From Burhinus oedicnemus (Eukaryota > Chordata > Aves > Charadriiformes > Burhinidae): DNA of 64,000 nt. Position numbers and translations under genes: made by a program. The stretch covers positions 124,001 to 188,000 of the forward strand of contig VFFE01007563.1 of assembly GCA_008921705.1 (NCBI GenBank). Direction: 5' to 3'. Each line of letters opens with the position of its first letter. The first letter of the stretch is position 1. The notes beneath the pieces were generated by a model that did no database searches, was not told the origin of the DNA, and was given only the letters and a program-made list of their open reading frames with translations. Positions 24,131 through 35,231 of the stretch are shown piece after piece.

Positions 24131-27100
24131 GCATGAAGACAACATTCTCCTCTGGCTTTCTCTCAGCCTTAGCTTTGGTATTGTAAAATTGAAAAAGCTG
24201 TTGAGGGTACTGCAGACATTTGTACACATTTATGGGAAAATTCACTTCAGCAGTATTAGTGTGTTAGAATCACAAAGTTTCCCACTTCCTGCATGCAAGA
24301 AAAGTCTTATTATCAATAAGTGAAAAGAACAGACATGAAGCCACAACTGCCTAATACTTGTTTTTCATGTCTAAAGCTCACAGGTCATTTAGGAGCATTA
24401 ACAGATGTACCAGATATAAAGACAAAACCCTAATCCTGGTAGTACCTTGCTTCCCAAAGAGTCAGCATTGTCCTTGGACATTTGGTATCTTCTCCTACTT
24501 TCTGCTTATAGCAAACGTGTTGAACAATGTGCAATTAACTTCAGCAATGACCTAAAACATGATCAAGCCTTTCCTAGCAAACAAACTGCAGGTACTATTC
24601 AATGGTGACTATGGCTGGGTTAAATATCCCAGTTCATCAGTAACCTTGTGTTGGGTAAGTGACCAAACTTATTGCAACCAGAATGGGCAGGAAGCCAGAG
24701 GTTAAGGGAAACAGGTGGAACTGACTATTCCTTTTGTGACTGACCCAGTAAATAGAAGGTGTGTTACCTTGTATTTCTCATTTCAAGAGAAAATTCTATT
24801 TAAATTTGTTTCCAAAATACTACCATTCCGATTTTTCTGACAGCAATGTCTCAAAGCTGGGCCTGAAATAAAAACATTAATATATCCTATCCACACTGGT
24901 CTTACTCTGTAAATCAAAGGCTCAGTAATTTGAATTTCTCCATTTCTTCTTTATTCACTTTCCCTTCTCTGAAAGAACAGAAATCCTATTATGTGTCTAA
25001 ACTCCTTGGTTATTGAGAATTTCCTGTGCAACATCACTAAGCAGTCTACTGGCCAACATTGTCTTACCTAGTACTTTCATTGCACTTGATACGTGCAAAT
25101 AAATATCTTACCTATAAAAATATATATACACAAAAGCACCAAGTGGTTGAATGGTCTGTTTATCACGAACAGTTTGACCAGCTTGTTTTCCCTAAAATCA
25201 GCCAGAACACCGATTTTCTTTCTCATTGAACAGCAGAGATTTCCCATAATGGCATGTTTCTATTCAGAACACATGTAAATTCTGGCAGTGAGATTCAAAC
25301 TCCTGGGCAATAAGATTTGCTCACTCATTCAGCACTGGAAGCAACAATAACAAAAAAAAGCAAACCCAAGAAAAATAGGATAAATTCCTTATCATCTATG
25401 AAGGAAGAAACAGTAGAAGCTGCAGGGTACTGCCACAGATAGTGCATTTACTGCCTTCTTCTGTATTTGCTATCTCCTACAGGATCCCAGCAAGTGGAGA
25501 ACATGAAAAACACTGCCAAACAAGGCACAAAAAAGAAGAAACTTCACAACATGATGTGTAATACATACACAGAAGTAATCTGCCTCCATCTGACTGCATT
25601 TCAAAGAGAGAGGGAGTAAATCCACCTGGAGAACAGAAAGGGAAAACCAAACTAGCTTGAAAAATATTTGTCTCTTCTGATTGCCTGCAGAGGGACTGAG
25701 GCTGCTGACCAGCCTGGTTTGCAACATGATGCTCAGGGTCCAGTCCTGAGAGTAATTATTTGCCTATAGTTCTAATTTCCAGAGCCACTGCCAAAAGTTA
25801 AATCAAGCATCCCAAAGCACACATCCCCTTTCCCTTTTCTTGTAGATCTGCAGCACGAGGTACCTTGACACAGTTATATCAATAGAAACCATTAGGATTA
25901 CTCCAAACTGGTTGTAAAACTTGTTCGTTTATGCCTGTGCTGCAGTGTCAAGCAGATTACTTGGACACAAGGATGGTTTAGAGAAGCGTCAACCCCAAAC
26001 TTTATGCATAGCTTCTGCGCTGGACCCAGCACAGCCTTCCATTAAACTTGTGTGTCTGCTCTGAAGACACCATATCTGTTCCATATAAATACACTACTGT
26101 ATTGAAATAAAGGGAATCCAACTGCTAAATACCACTCGTGTCCTTCTAAATGAAACTGAAGTTTGCGTTTGGTAACTGTCTATCATAAATAAAAATATCT
26201 GTGTATGTGCCATCTTGTACTTGCTAATGTTGTTCACTATACCTCCCATCTCTTTCTGACTGAGCAAAAGCTGGAATTTGCCATATGTTGCGCTTCAAAA
26301 TTTTAATGGTTGTGGTTGACACCATGAAATTTCATTTTAAATAAATACTACACACCTACCAATTGAGGAAATGAAAAAGTCATAAATAGATCATCAGAAA
26401 CCTCCTCAGTGCATTAAAATGCAAGCAATAAAATGAGATGTGACATGAACAGAACTGCTATTCAGAAATGACTGTAATGGCTATTGGAGAAGATCTAAAA
26501 TATATTTGCTGGTTCTACACATGAGTACACTTGTATTTAGCGAATTACGTATTTTTCACCATGAGCGTCTGAATGGGCTATATTGACTTTACACTTGTGC
26601 TTATTTATTTGATGCTAGTAGTAGGCATGAAAACAGAATTGCAAAAGAAGCAGGATCAGAGAACGTATAAAGATTTTGACTCACGAGTGCTGGCTTTCCA
26701 ACTAATACCATGTTAGTTCAGCTCTTAAAATAAAATCTAATTAATTAAATAATACCGTTGCTTACAACTGATTTTAATCCTGTTAAGAATGTAATAAAGA
26801 ATGGCTTTACATGAAGCAAAGTACTTTTAATTTACTTCAAGCAAACTGCACAATGTTTAGGCAACAGATATTTCCTATTTTAGAAGTCCCTTTCAGAAGA
26901 CATTTTTGTCATTTCTGAAGGGCAATTTGTCGTATCTTTTATTCTCAAGAAGAAAAACCCCATTTGTTGTTTTCTTTAGACGGCATTAAATGTCTCTCTC
27001 TACTTTTCCTGTTTTCTTTTACCCCAAAGAACATCAATGATCTAAAAATATCAAATAAATACCCACCAAGATTAACATTTTGCTCCAAGGAAAAATTGAT

Positions 27101-30100
27101 TATCGCAATCATCCTCATCATAAGAAACCATAAAAAGAATAAAATTAGAAACAAAGTACACATCATTAGCATATTAAGCACTCCCTCTTTCCCACGTTGA
27201 GAATGCAAGGATTCTAGCATGGCCTAAGGAGGCTGCATTTCCACTACTGGAACGGAACAATTTACTTGTCCTGCAGGTGAACTGCTATTATAAAAGTCAG
27301 TGGCCAGTACCAGATCCATCAAGGTTCAAGCATTCAGGACAAGACTTATGCATGTGGTTATCATCCCATTCAATACCAATCACTCACATGTTTGCACTAC
27401 CACAGCGCTGCTTCTTTCATGCTGGGTGAAACTTAAGCTCTCCCACCATCACAGCAGAATCACTGTGGCATGAATCCTGGCTAGGACAGCAAGATGAGAA
27501 CCCAGAATAGCACTCACATATATGGGAAAAAAACGTTTTCTTAGTCTGGGGGGGTGGATATAACCCACTCCAGCTTTCTGGTACTCTTATTATTTCTGAT
27601 TTTTTTAAAATCTGAAGCAGTAGTCCAGGTCCCACTCTACCACCCCGTTCTCTCAGCTCAAGGGCTGGGAAGCTGCACTGGCAGCACCTTGCTGTCACCT
27701 GGGAGAGGCTGTGCCCCAGCCCTGCCAGCCACCACTTGCTGCTGGTCTTCAGACTCTTTTTGAATTTACTTCTCTCACTCCTAATCCTTAGAGTTCCAGA
27801 AGTTTCAACTGAGAAAGATAGAAGACATTTTTATATCTGCAGCTGAGGATAACTTTCAATACATCAGTAGGAAAATGCAATGAATAATTTTTCATGAAGA
27901 AATTGTAATGAAATTTTAAAAATAATCCTCAGTAAATTCCAGCTACAGGAAAATTCAGCCTTTTAGCACACAGATATTTTCGAGTTGTATGCACGAGAAC
28001 TGTTTACAAAAATTGGTAGATATCCATTTTCTCCTCTCTAGCATAAGACTATAAATGGAGAAACAGGCTATGCTAATGATTTTTTGCATCTCTCTTTGCT
28101 GATGTCTGAGAGCTTCACAGATATCAATTTTCACAAGACTTGTGAAATCAGCAGTTGCATTATCTGTCTGCCAGAGACAGATTCATGCCAACATACATTC
28201 TAATTTTGGGCACCAAAATGAGCAAACACTATGGGTTTTTTTAGAACACTTGACATCACAGAGAGAGCTTTGCTATTTAAAACATTCCTTTCCCTTGACT
28301 GCAGCTGCAAGGGCTCCACATCTCTGCCTGACAGAGCCTAGTTTTTCAAGGCAGGTAGAGAAGGAGCTGCTGCTCACTGCCCATGGTGAATGCCACTCAT
28401 CTCTTCTGTTCTGGATCCATATCCCAAACATCTGTATCCACAGGAAGCCAACACATAGTCCCCTTGACTTCAAACACGTAATATTATTAGACCCACGGAG
28501 TGCAGGTACAAAAGGGAAAGTAGTAGCAAGAAGGTACCGTTGAAACTTGTAACAGCAACAGCTCACATTCAATACCAATTCCTGTTTCCAGTAGGGAATA
28601 CCATTGCCTTTTCATGTACAAAGAATTATCTTGTGGTTTGAGTAAAGCAAATAATTTTGAAGAAGTAGTTCAGTCACTCATTGATCTGCTTGATGCCAGA
28701 TGAAATTACAGTAACCACTTCTCACATTACGCATGTTTTCATACAGCTTAGCAAATGGACTCTTGTGTCAGTGAGTGTTTAGTCAAGACCTTTTCAGCTG
28801 AGCCCAGAAACAGTGAATAAATTATATTAATTACAAATTTGACTAAAAATACCAATTATCTACTGCTGGGGACTCTGGCATGTTTTGCCTACTCAACATC
28901 TGTGTTGTTAGATTAAAATGTTCTTCAAGGCACAGACTGCTTGTAATGCCTTATGCAACATTGACTACATTGTTCATGCTCAGCAAATAAAAAATATATG
29001 TTCTCCTGATTCATCACTGGAAAATAGCTATCATCTATTAAAGGAATTTTTTCCCTCTCTGATTTTAAACTGCATTATAGAAGGAAGTAAAATTCAGCTG
29101 TTAATGTTTACTAGGAGAACAACAACTTTCAGTTCTTTATTGTGATACTTTCAGTTTATATTTAAGGTCTTGCTTAGAACAGGGAAATGGTTCATTTTCA
29201 ACTACATTAAGTCTATTGAGCTAGATCAATTCAACTGCAAAGCCCATAAAGCATCAACTTAGACACAGTTCAAGTCTTTATGCTCCATTTTTTTGCCATA
29301 AGATCACCTTCTTTCAGAGTTAAATCAGACAAATGTCATGTGGCCACCCAATGTGAAAAAAACCCTCCTTCTTTTCTCCCACTTTTTTGCAAAGACAAGA
29401 AAGAACAACATCTCTGTTAGGCATAGACAACGAACCGAATTTCTGCTGTCATAATTTTGTATAGGCAGCTCAGTCATCCTGGAGAACTGACTCTAGTGGG
29501 AGAAACCGCCAAACTCCAAAAGCCTGGGTTATTTTCTTTATGGGTGGAATAATGAATTCAACAGTTCCTGTTGGGACTGTGATTATGACTAAAGTGATTA
29601 AGAAATTTTTGTATGCACAAACATGCATGAGAGAGACTGACTGTAGTCTGGGGATGAAAGCATTTTATTCAATGCTACTTTAAGACAAATTAGACAAGCA
29701 GCCAAATCATGGTGTCTTGTGTTGGTACATCTAGTCCCAAGAGACTTCTCCAGCTTTGTGGGTCATGGGAGGTAAGGGAAAGATAGGGAAAGGAAGAAAA
29801 TCGTGTTTGGTACTTTGCTACGTTCTATATTCAGCCACTAATACAGTCTGTGCTTGTTGCAATGTTCTTTTTATATATGTGTATAGATATATACACACAC
29901 ACAGAAATATCATGTTTTATATAGCACAGAACTTACATACACCCACCCCACATTCAAAGGCTATTAATTTTGTTTAAAATGGATTTATAAATACAATGAG
30001 AGAGGAAATCAGATAGGAAGAAGCTGGCCAGAACTTGGCTGTTGGGTAAAGTTTTGTCATGCTCCAAATGGAATTTGAGACAGAAGCTGCTACTCCTGGT

Positions 30101-31009
30101 ATTTCTCTTTTTGTTCTTCTCACTGCTATAAATTACAATCTAGCAATAAAATGCCTCACTGGTGTCTATGACCTGGGAAAGTTATGAATTCCACAGAAAC
30201 ACTGCTTTTCCTTCCATATGCTCTACAAACTGATAAAAAGTTTAAAACTCAGGATAGTACTTACACATATATCATAAGGAGCAGATGGCTGTCCTTGGCC
30301 TTATTTCCTTTGTCCAAATTCAAAGTCAGTTAAATGAAGTTGGATGTAAGCTCTTTTGTAGATTTCCTTATGGTCAACTCAGTATGAGTGCCTTATTAAT
30401 TACACTTAAAACACTTCCCTGAGTGACTGTGTGTGTAGGCTATTCACAATTCAAAGGCGAGCCAGGTCATTGCCTTAGGCAGATTTGCCACTGGATCATT
30501 ATGAAAACCGTAAAGAATACAGTGACATAATGGTATTTGTACCAATAAACTGATACACAAAATTCTGCCATTACTCAGACTCCTGTGCTCAAGAGAAGCA
30601 GCCTTAGGGGATGCTGGTCCACAGAAGCTACTCAAGCCTTTTGTCTGGGCCAGCCATTCAGCCTGATTCTGGGGCAACTTTAGGTGACACAAGTATCATA
30701 GGTAGAATAAGACTGAATGGTATGGTCATAGACTTGATGGAGCTGGGTGGTCAGAGACAGCAATTACATATAGGCATAATGAAGAGGACACAAGCTGAAA
30801 ACCACGTGAGGGGAATGAAGAAAACAAAAGCATCAGGTTTTTTCTTTTCAGAATCTGAGTTATTACTAGTTATGTAAAGGATGTTTCCTTATGACAGTTT
30901 TGCTTTTGCTAGCTAAAACAGTAGTATCAAGGGATCCTGATATCCAACAGTCACATTAATCTGCTCCACTGAGGTAATTTCAGTGTAAGGAAGAACACAA
31001 AAAGCTCAT
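24131..31009. other. AT-rich sequence, no gene recognised
   Basis: No gene or firm repeat. A GC-richer patch lies at about 27620-27740 with no recognisable content. A short TA/CA dinucleotide stretch lies at about 29871-29904. Open frames (longest 133 codons at 28142-28543) lack family features. Confidence 0.55.
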
Positions 31010-31375
31010 TACAGGAGCATATGACATATGAGGAGCAGATTAATTGGTTTATTCAGCCTAGAGAAGGTTAAGGGTGGGAGGTAATTGCTGAATTCCACTA
31101 CATAAAGGGACTTGTAGAAAAGACAGTGTCAGAGTTTGCTCAGAGGCACAGTGAAAGGACACGAGGCAGTGGCTGCAAGTTGCAATAAGCACAATTCCAA
31201 ATGCACATAAGTAAAAAATCCTGTTTGAGTAGTCAACACGGGGACAGGTTGCCCAGGCACGCTGTGGTATATCCATCTTTGAAGATTTTCACAACTTAGC
31301 TGAGCAATCTGACCTAACTTTGAAATTTGTCTTGCTTATCAGGAGGCTGGACCAGATGACCCCAGGATGTCCACA
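31010..31375 (+). mobile_element. CR1 LINE, ORF2 end plus 3' UTR, degenerate
   Basis: This is an old sense-strand copy of the last part of CR1. Recognisable blocks in order are 'atatgaggagcagattaa', 'attcagcctagagaaggtta', 'tcagaggcacagtgaaagga', 'acaggttgcccaggcac', 'gctgtggtatatccatcttt' and 'aggaggctggaccagatgac'. These correspond to the ORF2 C terminus (the part normally reading LFSLEKRRL) and the following 3' region. Reading frames are broken by indels, for example within 31060-31200, and the octamer tail is missing or decayed after about 31375. The CR1 call is firm; ends are good to about 20 bases. Confidence 0.87.
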
Positions 31376-32426
31376 ACAGTGAAGAATGTCTTTCTCATTG
31401 TGTTCAGGACGTTAGGTAGAGATGACTTTCCTCACACACATGCATCCAGACAGATGAAAGAAAAAGTCTGTGGCCTTGGAAGAAGGCAGGAATTCAAATA
31501 TTGGTGGACATTCTCCAAATAGCACTGGAAATGGATAAAGGGAAAAGACCTGGTACATGTCTAACATTCAGGGTGTTTATCACCAGACAGTTTGAAACCC
31601 ATGCATGACCAGTGCACAGAAGCTGCTTGTGGGAGGCAGAAATTTTCTCTCTGGCTCTTCCAGAACAGGAATGGGGACAACACGTCTTTCCTGTGGACTT
31701 GGCACAAGCCAGCATGCCTACAGCAACACCAGGAAGGTTGGGAGGGCATGCTTAGTGCAGCATGGGGCTGGCTTAGCCATCCAGATGGTTTTGGAGCAAC
31801 ACTAACCATAGGGAATCCAAGTTTTTCCTTCCTGGGAGAAAAAAAGAAATCCTGAAAGGCAAATCTGTAGAGAAGACATACAATTAGCTGGACCAGCCCA
31901 TATAAGTGAAAAATGTGGAGACTTTTGTGCAAACATGCATTGGACTTTGAGGTGTTAACACTATTTCTGTTCAGTATTTTGCCCTGTTTTAAAGGGGAAA
32001 GGCTCAAAAGTTATCTGCCATAGGATGATACACACATTAGAATAAACATAACCCATAATCACAAAAATAATGTTTCCTTATGCAAGATATGTTACAAATA
32101 TCGATTTGGTTTGAACGGTTAACTGTATTTCCCAATTGTACTTAATTGCGGTTTTTTAAGAGTCATAACTGTATTTACCTGGATGTTTGCTTTCTTCCAC
32201 ATTATTTCTAAAGACTAAGTTACATTCCCTGTCTTGGTATCAGCAGTAAGTTCTGTAAAGAAGCAAGAAGCAGCCAAGAACACTAAATAGTAACCTGTTT
32301 AAAGGGGGAAGAGCATGTTTTAAAGTAATCACAAGGGAAACGCAAGCTGAATCAGACGCAATTTCCAGGTTTGCCATGACAGCAACATTCCCCCTATATT
32401 TAAACATAAGCAAATACATTGTAGCT

Positions 32427-32427
<1 letters not shown>
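31376..32427. other. No gene recognised; moderately GC-richer stretch
   Basis: The stretch 31590-31850 is open in more than one plus-strand frame and in one minus-strand frame, but no domain or family is recognisable. No AATAAA lies close before the following A tract, so there is no support for a retrocopy. Confidence 0.5.
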
Positions 32428-32496
<69 letters not shown>

Positions 32497-32551
32497 NNNN
32501 NNNNNNNNNNNNNNNNTTATAGACCAAAAAAAAAAAAAAAAAAAAAAAAAA
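32428..32551 (+). repeat. Long A tract, interrupted by a 20-N gap
   Basis: A run of 69 A (32428-32496) is followed by 20 N (32497-32516), the short sequence 'ttatagacc', and 26 more A (32526-32551). The round 20-N length suggests a placeholder rather than a measured gap. Such homopolymers cause assembly breaks. No adjacent transposon is recognised, and CR1 does not use poly(A) tails. Confidence 0.95.
32497..32516. other. Assembly gap (20 N)
   Basis: Undetermined bases inside the A tract; the real distance between the two A runs is unknown. Confidence 0.98.
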
Positions 32552-33889
32552 GGAAAAGAAAAAGAAAAAAACATAAGTAGGCAGACAAAGAGTGATTTTT
32601 TTTCTCCTCTGTGTCCTTACTCTGTGGTAGGATTAAAGAATAATATCCAACCAACATTATCTTTTCCAATCCCTAGAGTACTATTTAAGATAATTCAGGT
32701 GCTGAAAAGGTATAGAAATATTTCAGATAGATTACAGGAACTCCTGGTTAGTTAGTAAGGACAGAGAATCTGAATAATCTCTTAGGGGAACCATCAGCTT
32801 TGATTTTCTTTCTTCTTCTAGGCAATTCCACAGAGGTCATTGCCTCCTACCCCTTGCAGTGAAGCTCAACAGTTTTGGAAGGGACTATAACAGCAAATTA
32901 TAAAAGAAACCAGATCCTCCAAATTCATTATCTCCATTTCTGCTGTCATAGAAACTAGTAATCCAAGGAGACACAGGATCTGCTCTCTCTCCTGGTCTAA
33001 AAACAGCTGTGATGTACGGATGTGAAACTAGATGTTAAATGCATGCTTTATCGCCATGTAAAAAGACAGTACCACACACAACAAACAAAACGTGTATAAA
33101 CTATAGGCAAAACACTATTATTTTATTCATATAGTAAGCATACTTGAACAACCCCCAAGGTATTCAAATATAATTGGGAAGTACTTAAATTTTGTAAGTT
33201 TTTGCAATCATTTCAATTGCATATTGTTCTTCTTTCGGATACAAAACCCCTTTAATTTATTTCAGGGGAAAGAAGCAAATTAGTTCTTACTTTCCACTTA
33301 ATGTTATCTGTTACTAATTGCAATCGTTTCTTCCAGTGCAAGAACATTAAAAAGATACAGGAGAACCACTTTCTAAAGCCTTTTTAATGCCACTTCCATT
33401 CTAGGCGGTATAATGTCATTAAAGCTCTCTGATGTACTGTGCAAATGGGTAGAGATGTACTATGCTTACTCTGGCTACCCAGGGAGAGTGAAAGCGATAC
33501 AATATTGATGAGGTGGGATCAGGCAATGAAGAAAATTCCCTTTTCCTGAAGCAGCCAACTGTTACAAACTAATTCGCAGAGCTAGCTCTCCTCTGACAAG
33601 CCCCTTCAATGTAGCTTCCACTGACACAGAAAGTGACAGGCTTAAGAGCTGTGTCTCCAGCACTGTCTCCGCTAATGTCCTCATGGGCTACCCTGGCAGA
33701 AGATAAGCAAAACAGAAACATTGGCTGAGGGGCAGATGTTATTTGAACATTCAGCTTAAACAGATACATCTGCAATGTTCCACACACATAGTTGGATTTT
33801 AAAATTACTATTATTATTACTAGTTATTTTAAAAAGCGGGGGGAGAGACCGTTACGAAAAAATTGGGTCCTGATTAACAGCGTTGGCAA
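32552..33889. other. AT-rich sequence, no gene recognised
   Basis: No gene or repeat identified. The only frame of note (minus strand, 33569-33787, 72 codons) is featureless. Confidence 0.5.
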
Positions 33890-34330
33890 GACATTCACTC
33901 TGGAGTCCCAGCAGAAGGGGGGTCTCCTGGGAGCAGAGGGCAGCTGTGCTGGGAGCTACCGCCTGCCTTTTGCTCTGGCAGCAGCCTGGGAGCCAGCAGT
34001 GGGGCCCCCAGGGCCCCCAGGGCCAGCTGGGGACAGGACAGAGACACGTGTGTATCTCCTCTGAGCAGCCTCCACTGCCAGGCCTACGCTCCCCGAGGAG
34101 CAGAAGGCTGCTGGCTGCAGGATGAAATCGGAGTAGAAGCTGCCGGTAGGGAGCTTGGGGAAATCACGCAAATGTGGTTGCCCTGGCAGGCCGAGGAGGG
34201 AGGGAAACACTTTTCTCCAGTGTCTCCAAGCCAGAAAGTACCTCACCACTACTTCTGATGGTGGCCCACAGTAGGGGAGAGAAAAGAAGAGTCCCTGTTT
34301 TACAAGTAAATATGCAGAAATAGGAAGTCT
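33890..34330. other. GC-rich, CpG-containing block joined to a CR1 fragment
   Basis: This block is clearly GC-richer than its surroundings and contains scattered CpG, including two successive 'cagggcccc' repeats at about 34007-34022. It starts exactly where the antisense CR1 reverse-transcriptase frame loses CR1 character after YLDF. On the minus strand the open frame continues from CR1 through this block to 33956, with a Gly/Pro/Ala-rich end, but no domain is recognisable. It could be an unknown repeat, a decayed CpG island, or a fragment brought in by rearrangement. I cannot identify it. Confidence 0.4.
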
Positions 34331-34815
34331 GAAGTCTAGGTAGGCAACATGCACAGCCTTTCCCTCATCCACTAAGTGGGTCACCTTACCATAGAAGGAG
34401 ATCAGGTTTGTCAAGCAGGACCTGCCTTTCATAAACCCACACCGACTGTGCCCAATTGCCTGGTTGTCCTGTACATGTCGCACAATGGCACTCAACATGG
34501 TCTGTTCCATAACCTTGCTCAGCACCAAGGTCAGACTGACAGGCCTGTAGTTCCCTGGGTCCTCCTTCCAGCCAATCTTGTAGATGGGTGTCACATTTGC
34601 TAACCTCCAGTCAACTGAGACCTTCCCAGTTAGCCAGAACTGCTGAGAAATGATGGAAAGTGGCTTGGTGAGCACTTCTGCCAGTTCCCTCAGTACCCTT
34701 GGGTGGATCCCACCTGGTCCCATAGACTTGTGTGTGTCTAAGTGGTGTAGCAGGTGGCTAACCATTTCCTCTTGGATTACGAGGGCTTCATTCTGCTTCC
34801 CGTACTTGATACCTA
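34331..34815 (-). mobile_element. CR1 LINE fragment, ORF2 RT part, antisense, 3'-truncated
   Basis: On the minus strand about 160 codons from 34819 down to 34331 are open and give a well-preserved CR1 RT segment: EEMVSHLLHHLDTHKSMGPG, HPRVLRELAEVL, RLANVTPIYK, EDPGNYRPVSLT, SRCGFMKGRSCLTNLISFY and, at the end, motif A YLDF at 34331-34342. Within this piece there is no stop or frameshift, so it is younger than the copy at 1-950. CR1 similarity stops right after motif A: motif C, the ORF2 C terminus and the 3' UTR are all missing, replaced by the GC-rich block. Loss of the 3' side is atypical for a LINE, whose copies are normally truncated at the 5' end. A later deletion or rearrangement is the likely cause. 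Confidence 0.92.
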
Positions 34816-35135
34816 ACACATTTCACTCATGTAAATATAAGTACTGGAGGGAGCAACGACATTTCATAAGTGTTTCCACCGCTTTTTGCAACCCTGTTGC
34901 AAGAACTTTGTGGATCTGGTTTTAAAATTTCTTGTACAGAAGCAACAGTCGTCACAGAGATAACTTTCATACACAATACTTCCTCAAAATCAACCTGCTC
35001 GCCTCAGTGAGGGATGGCCTAACTCCTACCTTCGGCTAGAACGTAGAAGAATTACTGAACTGTATCTGCAGTAAACTTGCCTCATAATCAAAGTACAGCA
35101 CAGCTATAAATCAAAGAAAAAAGGCCATCCCCCCC
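34816..35135. other. No feature recognised
   Basis: AT-rich spacer between the antisense CR1 fragment and the small direct repeat; nothing identified. Confidence 0.5.
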
Positions 35136-35231
35136 AAAACCAAACCAACTAGTTTTATAAGAAATCCTAGCTTTATAAGAATTCTGTGATTCTGTGAAAA
35201 CCAAACCAACTGGCTTTATAAGAAATCCTAG
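35136..35231. repeat. 35-bp direct repeat enclosing a CR1-like octamer tail
   Basis: Copies at 35136-35170 and 35197-35231 (61-bp spacing) differ at only two positions. Between them lies a partial third copy (gctttataagaa, 35170-35181) followed by two CR1-type octamers, 'attctgtgattctgtg' at 35181-35196. The arrangement suggests a tiny CR1 3'-end insertion, or octamer slippage, combined with a local duplication. Confidence 0.8.

Noticed and set aside
28142..28543. 133-codon plus-strand frame, considered with those at 36504-36929 and 42212-42583
   Set aside because: No domain, codon bias or flanking splice-site pattern convincing enough to call an exon; lengths are compatible with chance in 64 kb read in six frames.
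31592..32427. Possible processed pseudogene ending in the long A tract
   Set aside because: No AATAAA within the last 30 bases before the A run, no recognised protein similarity, and no visible target-site duplication.
32329..32574. Poly-Phe open frame
   Set aside because: Antisense reading of the A tract and the 20-N gap.
33956..34819. 287-codon minus-strand open frame as a cellular gene
   Set aside because: Its N-terminal part is plainly CR1 reverse transcriptase cut off after motif A; the remainder is unidentified GC-rich sequence.
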